From the NCBI RefSeq assembly GCF_016863635.1, contig NZ_BOPG01000084.1:38537-102536 (forward strand): a stretch of DNA of 64,000 nucleotides, in the 5' to 3' direction. Below the pieces are notes generated by a model. That model was not told where the DNA came from, did not search any database, and saw only the letters and a program-made list of their open reading frames with translations. This DNA comes from Virgisporangium aurantiacum. Lineage in GTDB: Bacteria > Actinomycetota > Actinomycetes > Mycobacteriales > Micromonosporaceae. Within the stretch, counting starts at the first letter, position 1. Every line of letters starts with the position of its first letter. The position numbers were made by a program, and so were the translations under genes. This document shows positions 16,443 through 24,402 of this stretch, one piece after another.

Positions 16443-16478
16443 CCCGCCCACTTACCACGGGGGAGGCGAGTGGGCGGG
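16443..16478. repeat. Inverted repeat in the glgA-glgC intergenic region
   Basis: CCCGCCCACT (16443-16452) and AGTGGGCGGG (16469-16478) are exact reverse complements with a 16-base loop. The element lies 17 bases upstream of the glgA start codon, so it could fold in the mRNA leader or bind a regulator. Confidence 0.6.
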
Positions 16479-16620
16479 TTGCCACGAACATACCTGGTCG
16501 CCGACGCGCGGTCCGCCCGAGGTTCCACCTCCGACCGGTCCGTAGGGGTTCGCAAAGGGTTCGCCCGCAAGTTGCGGCGTCCCGCTGGTGCCAACCTCCG
16601 AAGGTGGTTAGCGTCATTTC

Positions 16621-17853
16621 ATGGCTCCGAAGGTGCTGTCGATCGTGCTCGCCGGCGGCGAGGGCAAGCGTTTGATGCCGCTCACCGCAGACCGGGCGAA
16701 GCCCGGAGTCCCATTCGGCGGAATCTACCGAATGATCGACTTCGTCCTGTCCAACCTGGCCAACGCCGGGTACCTGAAGATAGTCGTGCTCACCCAGTAC
16801 AAGTCGCACTCGCTCGACCGGCACATCACGAAGACCTGGCGGATGTCGACGTTGCTGGGCAACTACGTGGCACCGGTGCCGGCGCAGCAGCGCCTCGGGC
16901 CCCGCTGGTTCGCCGGGTCGGCCGACGCGATCTACCAGAGCTTCAACCTCATCAACGACGAGAAGCCCGACTACGTCATCGTGTTCGGGGCCGACCACAT
17001 CTACCGCATGGACCCGGCGCAGATGGTGGCCGACCACATCGCGTCCGGCGCCGGGGTCACCGTCGCCGGCATCCGGCAGCCGTTGTCGACGGCCGACCAG
17101 TTCGGCGTCATCGAGGTCGGGCCCGACGGCCGGCAGATCCGCGCGTTCCGCGAGAAGCCCACCGACGCCGTGGGCCTGCCCGACGCGCCCGACGAGATCT
17201 ACGCCTCGATGGGCAACTACGTCTTCTCCACCGACCTGCTGGTCGAGGTCATCACCGAAGACGCCAAGAACTCCGACAGCAAGCACGACATGGGCGGCAG
17301 CATCATTCCGATGCTGGTCGAGCGCGGCCTGGCCAACGTGTACGACTTCCGCGAGAACGAACTGCCCGGCAGCACCGACCGCGACCGCGGCTACTGGCGC
17401 GACGTCGGAACGCTCGACTCGTTCTACGACGCGCACATGGACCTGATCGACATCCACCCGGTGTTCAACCTCTACAACTACGAGTGGCCGATCTACACCG
17501 ACTACCGCCCGTGGCCGCCGGCGAAGTTCGTGCACGGCTGGGAGGGCCGGGTGGGCCGCGCGGTCGGCTCGATGGTGTCGCCGGGCGTGGTCATCTCCGG
17601 GTCGCTGGTGGAGAACTCGGTGGTGTCGCCGAACGTCAAGGTCCACTCGTGGGCGACCGTGTCGGGGTCGGTGCTCATGGAGGGCGTCGACATCGGACGC
17701 AACGCCGTGGTCCGCAACGCGATCCTGGACAAGAACGTCATGGTGCCCGAGGGGGCGCAGATCGGCGTCGACCTCGACCGTGACCGCGAGCGGTTCACGG
17801 TGTCGGCCAACGGCATCGTGGTGATCGGGAAGGGCCAGAAGGTCGACCCGTGA
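16621..17853 (+). CDS. glgC: Glucose-1-phosphate adenylyltransferase
   Basis: 410 residues. SIVLAGGEGKRLMPLTADRA is the nucleotide-binding pyrophosphorylase signature, and AKPGVPFGG follows. WFAGSADAIYQSF and ADHIYRMDP carry the substrate-binding residues. The C-terminal left-handed beta helix (VISGSLVENSVVSPNVKVHS) provides the hexapeptide repeats. The enzyme makes ADP-glucose from ATP and glucose-1-phosphate and is the committed step in glycogen synthesis. It abuts the end of the convergent SUKH-type gene with no gap (stop at 17853, next stop at 17854). Confidence 0.97.
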   Translation: MAPKVLSIVLAGGEGKRLMPLTADRAKPGVPFGGIYRMIDFVLSNLANAGYLKIVVLTQYKSHSLDRHITKTWRMSTLLGNYVAPVPAQQRLGPRWFAGSADAIYQSFNLINDEKPDYVIVFGADHIYRMDPAQMVADHIASGAGVTVAGIRQPLSTADQFGVIEVGPDGRQIRAFREKPTDAVGLPDAPDEIYASMGNYVFSTDLLVEVITEDAKNSDSKHDMGGSIIPMLVERGLANVYDFRENELPGSTDRDRGYWRDVGTLDSFYDAHMDLIDIHPVFNLYNYEWPIYTDYRPWPPAKFVHGWEGRVGRAVGSMVSPGVVISGSLVENSVVSPNVKVHSWATVSGSVLMEGVDIGRNAVVRNAILDKNVMVPEGAQIGVDLDRDRERFTVSANGIVVIGKGQKVDP

Positions 17854-18336
17854 TCACCAGGTCCCGTCGCGCTTGATCCGGGCCGGCTGGATGCCCAGCA
17901 CCAGCGCGGTCAGCGCGTCTTCGATGGTGTCGCCGAGGAACCACTCGCCGGTGTGGTCGACCACGAACACCCGTCCGTCGCCGTCGATCGCGAGGAGACC
18001 GGTGCCGCCGCCCTCGTCGCCGATCGGGGTCAGCTTGGTGTGCAGGGCGCTGCCCAGTGCGGCCAGCGTGGCGACGGTGGCCTGCACCCGGCCCGGGTCG
18101 AGCCGGAACCCGCCCGGCGCCACCTGCCGCCCCTCCTCGCCGGCCGGCATCTCGACCCCGCCGTACCGGGCGAACACCTCGATCGCCGGCGGCACGATCG
18201 GGTGGCTGCGCCCGTCGGGGGTGGCGTAGCCGGCCAGCATGAGCGCCCACCGGTGGGCCCGCGGCTCGTCGCGCGTCTGCGGGTCCCAGCCCACCGCCCG
18301 GAGAGCGGCCTCGACGTCGAGCGGCAGCGCCCTCAT
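17854..18336 (-). CDS. SUKH-3 type immunity-like protein
   Basis: 160 residues. The N-terminal LRAVGWDPQTR, a central EVFARYGGVEMP and the final LLAIDGDGRVFVVDHTGEWF...LGDTIEDALTALVLGIQP match the SUKH-3 layout, with a hydrophobic helix, a glycine loop and an aromatic-rich strand. The same C-terminal pattern (VIDGDGRVFLLHWADDYLVA) is seen in the 19311-20018 protein. SUKH proteins bind and neutralise diverse polymorphic toxins including deaminases. The ATG overlaps the TGA of the deaminase gene just upstream (ATGA), so I infer it is the cognate immunity protein. Soluble; no signal peptide. Confidence 0.8.
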   Translation of the reverse strand: MRALPLDVEAALRAVGWDPQTRDEPRAHRWALMLAGYATPDGRSHPIVPPAIEVFARYGGVEMPAGEEGRQVAPGGFRLDPGRVQATVATLAALGSALHTKLTPIGDEGGGTGLLAIDGDGRVFVVDHTGEWFLGDTIEDALTALVLGIQPARIKRDGTW

Positions 18337-18725
18337 GCGTCCACCTCGACCCCGAAGAGATCCAGCAGCACGGCGCACGAGCGGCACGGTGGCTGCACCG
18401 CGCCGTGGGTCGGGTCGCCGTCCTCGCGCACCCGCGTCACCACCAGGCGGGCGCCGCGCAGTGCGGCCTGCGCCTGCGCCGGCGTGAGGTCGAGGCCGGG
18501 CGGCAGGTCGGCGCCCGCGGCGAACAGCTGGTCGGAGAGCAGCACCGGCTCGGCGCACCAGCCCACGTACCGCTCGCGCCGCGGCACCGGCAGGGTGGCC
18601 AGTACCCGGCGGATCATCGGGTGCAGTTCGGGCGGCAGGTCGCCGCGGACCGACGAGTGCGTGTGCACCCGGCCCTTGACGAGCAGTGCGGCGGCCGTGG
18701 CCGGATAGGCGCGCGGTTCGGACAC
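18333..18725 (-). CDS. Free-standing YwqJ-type nucleic acid/nucleotide deaminase
   Basis: 130 residues from GTG 18725. WCAEP (C57, E59) and PPCRSC (C114, C117) give the complete zinc site and proton shuttle of the cytidine-deaminase superfamily, in the CxE plus CxxC arrangement of the YwqJ group. The sequence HTHSSVRGDLPPELHPMIRR before the first motif fits the family. Polymorphic toxin deaminases normally lie at the C-terminus of long secreted proteins. This one is a small protein alone, without signal peptide, WXG/LXG region or repeats, so it is either an orphan effector module or a cytosolic enzyme. Its stop codon overlaps the start of the SUKH-3 gene. Confidence 0.82.
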   Translation of the reverse strand: MSEPRAYPATAAALLVKGRVHTHSSVRGDLPPELHPMIRRVLATLPVPRRERYVGWCAEPVLLSDQLFAAGADLPPGLDLTPAQAQAALRGARLVVTRVREDGDPTHGAVQPPCRSCAVLLDLFGVEVDA

Positions 18726-18827
18726 CGGCCGAGCGTATCCACAACGGCCGCTCGGTGGGCATCCCGTGCGGCCGTCGCCTGCGATACTGGGGCGCGATTC
18801 ATAGGGCGGGGCGTAGGAGGCCGGCGC

Positions 18828-19325
18828 GTGCTGGTGGTTGGCCGCTTGGAAATTGGTGAGGACGCCTGGGTCGAGCTTGTCGGTGAGCCTCCCGACCCAT
18901 GGAACTTCGACGGCTGGGTCGGGCGGCTGCGGCCGTACGGGCCGGTCACCGAGAACACCCGGTCCGAGGTGTTCAAGGAGCTCCGTGGCCTGCCGCACTG
19001 CGAGTGCCGGGCCACGGTCGACGAGGGCGTGCTGCGGCTCGACGTGTCGGGCTGGCTGCGGCCGCCCGAGTTCCGGGAGTTCGCCGCCGACCTGGCCGAC
19101 CTGTTCATCGGCGCGTACCCGATGGGCGGGCGGGGCACGCTGTGGTTCCTCCACGACCAGACGGCGTACGGCGATCCGCAGGAGCCCGACTCCAGCTACG
19201 TGCTCTGGTTCGACGGCGAGCAGGTGCACCTGGGTCACCCGTCGGAGAAGCGCCAGCGCAAGGTCCTGGGCACGGTGACGTTCCGGGCCCTGCAGGACCG
19301 CGTGGTGCCGCTACTCGAGGGGTAG
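18828..19325 (+). CDS. Hypothetical protein of the deaminase/SUKH island
   Basis: 165 residues from GTG 18828, preceded by TAGGAGG. The sequence begins VLVVGRLEIGEDAWVELVGE and contains two aromatic-rich strands, WNFDGWVGRLRPYGP and GRGTLWFLHDQTAYGDP. I do not recognise the family. It is acidic, soluble, and of the size of immunity proteins. It is divergent from the deaminase gene (102-bp gap) and its end overlaps the next SUKH-3-like gene by 15 bp on the opposite strand. Island membership suggests an immunity or toxin-modulating role, but the sequence does not prove it. Confidence 0.65.
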   Translation: MLVVGRLEIGEDAWVELVGEPPDPWNFDGWVGRLRPYGPVTENTRSEVFKELRGLPHCECRATVDEGVLRLDVSGWLRPPEFREFAADLADLFIGAYPMGGRGTLWFLHDQTAYGDPQEPDSSYVLWFDGEQVHLGHPSEKRQRKVLGTVTFRALQDRVVPLLEG

Positions 19326-20018
19326 CAGCGGCCCGCCGCGCACCATCCACACCAGTGCCGCGTCGAACGAGTCGGCCACCAGGTAGTCGTCGGCCCAGTG
19401 CAGCAGGAACACCCGGCCGTCGCCGTCGATCACGAGGTCGCCGGGGCCGTCTTCATGGTCACCGACCGGTGCGACGGCGATTCCGGTGCGCGCGATGAAC
19501 GACCGGAGCCCGTCGGCGCCCACCCGGTCGGGGATCGGGAAGAACCGGCTGGCGAACCCGCCGTCGGCCGACTCACCCACCCCCCGTTGCGAAATCCGCA
19601 GGCCGCCGAACTCGGTCAGCGCCGCCAGCGCGGCACCGGTGAAGTCGACGCCGGCGAACGCGGTGGCGACCTGCGGGGTGGCCAGCCACGCCGTCACCAC
19701 GGCGGCCCGGTCGCGGGCCGGCCACCAACCGGCCGTTTCCAGTGCCGCCCGCACGTCGGGCGGGAACCGGTCGCGGGCGGCCCGGTGCGCGGCGTACTGG
19801 GTGGCGACCAGGTCGGCCGGCAGCGCGCCCCACGGCGTCAGCTCACCGGTCTCCTTGTCGACCACGACGGTGGGCTGCGTGGTGACCGCGGGAACCGGGC
19901 CGGACCAGGCCACCTGCCGCCACGCGACGAATGCCTCTTCGAACTCGGCCAGCCCGAGTTCGGCCGGGGCACAGCCGAAATGCTCCCGTACCGCCTCGGC
20001 CGCATCGGCTCGACTCAT
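19311..20018 (-). CDS. Two-part protein with a C-terminal SUKH-3-like domain
   Basis: 235 residues from ATG 20018. Residues 1-90 (SRADAAEAVREHFGCAPAEL, then TVVVDKETGELTPWGALPAD) are of unknown family. Residues 100-235 repeat the SUKH-3 pattern: ALETAGWWPARD, LAALTEFGGLRISQ and DLVIDGDGRVFLLHWADDYL followed by SFDAALVWMVRG. It is the paralogue-like partner of the SUKH-3 gene at 17854 and lies divergent from the 912-residue toxin-like gene (44-bp gap), which suggests it protects against that protein. No signal peptide is present. Confidence 0.78.
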   Translation of the reverse strand: MSRADAAEAVREHFGCAPAELGLAEFEEAFVAWRQVAWSGPVPAVTTQPTVVVDKETGELTPWGALPADLVATQYAAHRAARDRFPPDVRAALETAGWWPARDRAAVVTAWLATPQVATAFAGVDFTGAALAALTEFGGLRISQRGVGESADGGFASRFFPIPDRVGADGLRSFIARTGIAVAPVGDHEDGPGDLVIDGDGRVFLLHWADDYLVADSFDAALVWMVRGGPLLPLE

Positions 20019-20062
20019 CACGGTTGATTCCTTCCGGTGCACCGAAGTCGCCTTCGCTCAGT

Positions 20063-22801
20063 ATGGTTACCAGGTCGAAAGGCAGCGTGGTGGTCGACCC
20101 GTCCTCGTTCCAGCGGTCCGCCGGCCTCACCGGCGGCGGCACGATGAGCTGGCAACTGGCTCCGGCATCGCTCGATGGTCCGGAGAGCCCTGCGGCGCTG
20201 GTGTCCGCCGCTCGCGGGCTCGGCGGCGCGCTGCGCGGTCCGCGCGCGGAGGTGGCCCGGGGGCACGGAACGGCCGCGGCGTTGATTCTTTCGGACGGCG
20301 TGATCACCACCGAGACGAGCCTGCGCGAGCCGCTGGGGCGGCACCCGCTCGCCACCGCGATGCTGTCCGAGACGCTGGCGGCGCTCAACCGGCGCGGCCA
20401 GCGGGCCGGCCTCGGGCAGTGCGTCGAGTCGACGCTCGTCTCCAACCGTCTCTACCAGGTCGAACAGCGCTGGACGGCCGAGGGCCGGCCCGGAGACCTC
20501 CGCACCTACGTGTTCGAGACGTTCCGGGGCGCGATGCTCACCGTGCGGCAGATCGGTGACGCCAACGGCCGCCCGCACGGCGCGCTCCGGCCGCCGTGCC
20601 GCAGTTGTCAGGTGCTGCTTCCGGCGCTGGGCATCGCGGTCACCGAGGCCGGCGGCTGGGACCCGGTGCCGCGGCCGGCGCCGGTGGTGGTCCCGACACC
20701 TGGCGACCAGCGGTCGATCGAGACCGGGCACCGGGAGTGGCTGCTCGGTGCGTCGTTCTGCGCCGACGGAACGGGCCCGGCCGGCCTCGCGCGGGTCGCC
20801 CAGCGGCTGCTCGACGCGGGTTCCGGCGCAACGGCGCTGGTCATGGTCACCTGGCAGGCGCCGAACCCGGGGCCGTACCTGCTCACCGCGGCCAACCGCG
20901 GCGGCGGGGTGTTCTGGCTCGACAACCCGTCGCGCGAGGTGTCGGGCGAGGGCCCGCCGTACGTGGCCGACGTCGACCGCGTCTGGTCGATCCTGCTCGA
21001 CGCGGGTGGGCGGCCGGTCGGGTCGCTGGCGGCGACGCCGCCCCCAACGGTCACCGGGCTGTTCGACCCCGCGCGGCCGACCGTCCACGACGGCGCCCGG
21101 CTGCGCGAGCTCCGTCAGCTCATCGCGGCCTATCCCAGCGCCGACACCGACGGCAAGGTCGGCCTGCGGGCCGAGATCGCCGCGCTCATCGACGACCTCG
21201 GCGTGCGGCCCGGCACCGCGGAGGCCAACGGACGCTGGACGACGCTGCCGCCCGACCTCGCGGCCGCCCTGCTCGCCCTGGCCACCCCGCTCCTGACGCC
21301 GAAGGCGGTCGCCACGGTGCTGGCCGCCGACCCGGCCCGGCTGAACGCGCCGCAGCGGGGCTGGCAGCGCGACTTCGAGGAGCGGCTGGCCGACGCGTTC
21401 ACGAGCACGTTGACCGGTTCGAGCCGCAAGGCCGGCGCGGCCGCGACGGTCGCCGCCGACGTGGCCGACCGGCTGCACCGGCTGGCCGTGGCCGGCGAGG
21501 CGATGCCGGCCAGCGTCCCCGGGCTGCCCGCGTACGCCGGCCAGGTGATCGGCCTGCCGCCCGACCGGCTGGCCGTGATCCGCGACCTCGACCCGGCGCT
21601 CGCCGAGAAGGCCACGGCCACCGGCATCTACATCGACCTCACCGGCCGGCCCGACCTGACCCCGTACGCGGCCGACGGCGTCGACCCGATCGCGCTGGAC
21701 GCGGCGCCCGACGTCGACCTCACCACCGACCAGGGCCGGTCCGACCTGCGCGACGCCGACCGCCGCCGGGCCCGCGCCGAGTTCCGGTCCGCGCACAACG
21801 GCAACCCGCACGCGCTGACGCTGTTGAGCACCCACGACTTCCACTACGTCGGCGTGTACCGGCCGGCCGAGCCGCGCACGCTAGCCCTGGTGCCCGACCT
21901 GGTGGCGGCCGCCGTCCGGGCCGTGTCGCCGGTGCGGCCGGCCCCGTCGGTTCCACCGCAACGTCCACCCCGCCCGCCGGACCCCGAGCCCGAGCCGATC
22001 CCAGAACCGGTCGCGGAACCCGAGCCGACCGCCGAGCCGGAGCCGGTCGCAGAGCCGGTCGCAGAGCCGGTCGCCGAGCCGGTCGCCGAGCCGGTCGCCG
22101 AGCCGGTCGTCGAGCCGGTCGTCGAGCCGGTCGCCGAGCCGATCGCCGAGCCCGAGCCGATCGCAGAACCGGAGCCGATCGCAGAGCAGGTCGCCAAGCC
22201 CGAGCCGGTCGCCGAGCCCGGGCCGACCGCGGAACCTGAGCCCGGCGCGGAACCGGAGCCGGTCGCAGAGCCGGTCGCAGAGCCGATCGCAGAACCGGAG
22301 CCGATCGCGGGACCCGAGCGGATCGCGGAACCGGAGCGGATCGAGAAGCCGGAGCCGGTCGCGGAACCGGAGGCGATCGAGAAGCCGGGGCCCGACGTCC
22401 CCGAACAGCCGGAGCGTGCGGTCCCGGCCACCGGCTTCGGCGTGGCGGCGCTGCTGTCGGCCACCGATCCGGCCGGGCCCGTCCAACCAGCCGCCGTTCC
22501 CGCGCAGGCTTCCGCGACCGGGCGGGCGGCCGTGTCCGTGCCGGTTCAGCGGACCCCCGTCGCGGCCGGGCCGAGTTTCGCGTACTACGCGCTCGCCGAC
22601 CAGGCCGACCGGCCGACCGGACTCCTCGTGGTCGCGATGCTGCCGGACGGCCCGCGCACCCGGCGCTGGGAAGCCACCGGCGCCCGGTCGAGCGGGTCGC
22701 CGAACCCGGTGAGCCGGCAGCAGGCCGAGGAGATCAGCCGGCAGGTGTTCGGGTTCGAGCTGCCGTCCGAGACCAGCCTGCCGGAGGTGTTCCTTGGCTG
22801 A
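20063..22801 (+). CDS. 912-residue multidomain toxin-like protein: deaminase, papain-like region, HNH-like region, Pro-Glu repeat
   Basis: Start ATG 20063 is uncertain; ATG 20144 is also in frame. Residues 110-195 form a YwqJ-type deaminase with CVE (C120, E122) and PPCRSC (C179, C182). Residues 220-330 (GSGATALVMVTWQ, then GGGVFWLDN) resemble the papain-fold deamidase toxins, but the usual catalytic GHxF is replaced by GPYLL. Residues 520-615 (DLTGRPDLTPYA, then STHDFHYVG and LALVPDLV) resemble WHH-type HNH nucleases. Residues 630-790 are a Pro-Glu repeat with units such as EPVAEP, and the last 80 residues form a separate folded end (FAYYALADQADRPTGLLVV). No signal peptide or WXG100 region. 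The gene is followed by a SUKH gene overlapping by 8 bp. Confidence 0.78.
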   Translation: MVTRSKGSVVVDPSSFQRSAGLTGGGTMSWQLAPASLDGPESPAALVSAARGLGGALRGPRAEVARGHGTAAALILSDGVITTETSLREPLGRHPLATAMLSETLAALNRRGQRAGLGQCVESTLVSNRLYQVEQRWTAEGRPGDLRTYVFETFRGAMLTVRQIGDANGRPHGALRPPCRSCQVLLPALGIAVTEAGGWDPVPRPAPVVVPTPGDQRSIETGHREWLLGASFCADGTGPAGLARVAQRLLDAGSGATALVMVTWQAPNPGPYLLTAANRGGGVFWLDNPSREVSGEGPPYVADVDRVWSILLDAGGRPVGSLAATPPPTVTGLFDPARPTVHDGARLRELRQLIAAYPSADTDGKVGLRAEIAALIDDLGVRPGTAEANGRWTTLPPDLAAALLALATPLLTPKAVATVLAADPARLNAPQRGWQRDFEERLADAFTSTLTGSSRKAGAAATVAADVADRLHRLAVAGEAMPASVPGLPAYAGQVIGLPPDRLAVIRDLDPALAEKATATGIYIDLTGRPDLTPYAADGVDPIALDAAPDVDLTTDQGRSDLRDADRRRARAEFRSAHNGNPHALTLLSTHDFHYVGVYRPAEPRTLALVPDLVAAAVRAVSPVRPAPSVPPQRPPRPPDPEPEPIPEPVAEPEPTAEPEPVAEPVAEPVAEPVAEPVAEPVVEPVVEPVAEPIAEPEPIAEPEPIAEQVAKPEPVAEPGPTAEPEPGAEPEPVAEPVAEPIAEPEPIAGPERIAEPERIEKPEPVAEPEAIEKPGPDVPEQPERAVPATGFGVAALLSATDPAGPVQPAAVPAQASATGRAAVSVPVQRTPVAAGPSFAYYALADQADRPTGLLVVAMLPDGPRTRRWEATGARSSGSPNPVSRQQAEEISRQVFGFELPSETSLPEVFLG
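21980..22420 (+). repeat. Tandem 12-bp-unit repeat encoding Pro-Glu (EPVAEP) linker
   Basis: Repeats of GAGCCGGTCGCC and variants with GAGCCGATCGCA or GAGCCGGTCGTC run for about 440 bp. They code for the Pro-Glu-rich linker of the 912-residue protein. Third positions vary between copies, which shows that the amino acids are conserved and the DNA repeat is imperfect. The low-complexity tract makes copy-number change by slippage likely. Confidence 0.85.
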
Positions 22802-23270
22802 CAGCGACATCCGACCGTACGGGCGACTCGACCCGGGGCGGCTGGCGATGCTCGAAACCGGGCTGGGCCGCACGTTGCCACCGGTGTACCGGGCCTGGCT
22901 CGGCGCGACCAACGGCGCGTACATCGTCGGCGAGCACGGCATTCCCGGCTGCCCGTTCGTGCTGTTCGAAGAGCGGCCGCTGTTCGGCGTCCACCAGCAC
23001 TTTCGTCCTTTTGATCTTTTTGCCGCCGACGCGTTGTACCGGCGGCCGTGGCTCTCCACCGACCACCTGGTCTTCGCCGCGCCGTCGGGCGGCCTGTTGG
23101 TGGTGCGGGTGTCCCCGCCCGCGGCCGACGCCATCTTCTTCCTTCCGGAGGACGCGATGACCGGGCAGCCCGGCGCGGCGGCCGACGCGGTGCGCGAACG
23201 GCACCTCGTGCCGCTGGCCGACGACATCAACGACTTCGGTCACCAGCTCCGCACGTTGGTGACGGCATGA
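22794..23270 (+). CDS. SMI1/KNR4 (SUKH-1) family protein
   Basis: 158 residues from the TTG at 22794, set by GGAGGTG upstream; the start lies 8 bp inside the previous gene. LAMLETGLGRTLPPVYRAWL is the characteristic SUKH N-terminal helix, followed by the GATNGAY loop. The rest (FVLFEERPLFGVHQHFRPFD...) is the beta-sheet core. It overlaps the toxin-like gene and couples to the next gene by ATGA, so the order toxin, immunity, two unknown proteins looks like one operon. It probably binds the upstream protein, as SUKH proteins do. Confidence 0.82.
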   Translation: MADSDIRPYGRLDPGRLAMLETGLGRTLPPVYRAWLGATNGAYIVGEHGIPGCPFVLFEERPLFGVHQHFRPFDLFAADALYRRPWLSTDHLVFAAPSGGLLVVRVSPPAADAIFFLPEDAMTGQPGAAADAVRERHLVPLADDINDFGHQLRTLVTA

Positions 23271-23836
23271 CAGCGATCGTCGTGCCGCTCGGCCAGTTCC
23301 TCGGCACCCGGTACGTGGGCGACACGCACACCCGTGACGTGCGCCTCGGCACCGAGGTGATCCGGCTCAACGACCGGCACTTCGGCGCGTGGGCGCTCAC
23401 GCACGGGCTGCCCGACCAGGTCGGCGACCGGCCCTGGACGCGGGCCGCGGTGGCCGACGCGGCCGGTGCCGACGTCGACGAGCTCCTCGACACGCTGATC
23501 GAGATCGGGTTGGCCGTCGAGGTCGACCCGGCCGCCGGAAGCGGGTTCGCCCGCTCGCACCGGATGGGCCACCGGATGCTGGGGCTGGGCAACACGGCCG
23601 AGCGGCCGGAACTGTTCGCGATCGGGCTGTTCGACCGGCCGATGGTCCACGTGACCCGCGACGTCTACGACCTGTGGGACGCGTGCCAGCTGGCCGGCAG
23701 CCTGTGGGAGGCGTGCGAAGCGGTGGGACCCGACGAGCCGGACGAACTGGCCGGCGACCTGCTCGCCAACCTGCACCACCTGCTCGCGATGAGCGTCGTC
23801 TACGTCGAGCCGATCTACCCGGAGGCGGCGCGATGA
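23267..23836 (+). CDS. Paralogous 189-residue protein, copy A
   Basis: 189 residues. Its pattern, LGNTAERPELFAIGL followed by VYDLWDACQLAGSLWEACE, recurs in the next gene. Residues 62-92 (TRAAVADAAGADVDELLDTL, then IEIGLAVEV) could form a winged helix. There is no signal peptide or membrane segment. I do not recognise the family. ATGA overlaps with both neighbours show tight coupling. Because it is downstream of the toxin-like gene and its SUKH gene, it may be an immunity or accessory subunit. Confidence 0.72.
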   Translation: MTAIVVPLGQFLGTRYVGDTHTRDVRLGTEVIRLNDRHFGAWALTHGLPDQVGDRPWTRAAVADAAGADVDELLDTLIEIGLAVEVDPAAGSGFARSHRMGHRMLGLGNTAERPELFAIGLFDRPMVHVTRDVYDLWDACQLAGSLWEACEAVGPDEPDELAGDLLANLHHLLAMSVVYVEPIYPEAAR

Positions 23837-24402
23837 TCCTGCCCGTCGGCCACTACACCGGCTCCGAGCACCCGCCCGGGTACCGGACCGTGCGGATCGG
23901 CCGCAGCCGCGTCTCGTTCACCGACCCCGAGCCGTTCCTGGTGTGGGCGGCCGCGCACCGGCGACCGGGCAACCTCGGCGCGCCCTGGGGCCGGGCGGAG
24001 ATCGCCGCGGCGGCGAAGGTCGACGACGCCGACGCCGTCATCGACCAGCTCCTGGACGACGGGTTGCTGGTGGAGCCGAGCGACCCGGAGGCGTTCGCGA
24101 AGAAGCACAAGGCGGTGCCGATCCTGATCGCCCTCGGCAACACGCCCGAGGCGCCCGACCGGTACGGCATCGGGCTGTACGGGTTCGAGCCCGTGATCAC
24201 CGTGTCGCCGCTGGTCTACGAGCTGTGGCAGTGGGGAACGATCAGCGTCAGCATCTGGGCGGTGTGCGAGGCGTTCGCGACCGCGAACTCGCGGGCCACG
24301 GGTGTTCCGATCGCGGCCGACGCCGTACTGGCCGAGTTCGTCGCCGCGCTGCCGGCGCTGGTCGGGTCGAACGCCGTGTACCTGGATGAAGTTCAGAGCT
24401 GA
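23833..24402 (+). CDS. Paralogous 189-residue protein, copy B
   Basis: 189 residues, the same length as the preceding protein and similar in pattern (LGNTPEAPDRYGIGLYGFEP, then VYELWQWGTISVSIWAVCE). The N-terminal part MILPVGHYTGSEHPPGYRTV aligns with VVPLGQFLGTRYVGDTHTRD of copy A. A helix-turn-helix-like segment is RAEIAAAAKVDDADAVIDQL. The two copies probably arose by tandem duplication and may form a heterodimer. The family is unknown to me. The last 10 bp overlap the opposite-strand gene. Confidence 0.72.
   Translation: MILPVGHYTGSEHPPGYRTVRIGRSRVSFTDPEPFLVWAAAHRRPGNLGAPWGRAEIAAAAKVDDADAVIDQLLDDGLLVEPSDPEAFAKKHKAVPILIALGNTPEAPDRYGIGLYGFEPVITVSPLVYELWQWGTISVSIWAVCEAFATANSRATGVPIAADAVLAEFVAALPALVGSNAVYLDEVQS

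Noticed and set aside
20018..21844. 608-codon minus-strand frame opposite the toxin-like gene
   Set aside because: It is a mirror frame without motifs; the deaminase motif is on the plus strand.
21980..22420. Possible CRISPR array in the repeat tract
   Set aside because: Units are 12 bp, contiguous, and code for Pro-Glu; there are no spacers and no cas genes.
21881..23230. Minus-strand frames through the Pro-Glu repeat
   Set aside because: The repeat makes long open frames in several registers, such as 'RDRLGDRL' and 'GSATGSA', with no homology.
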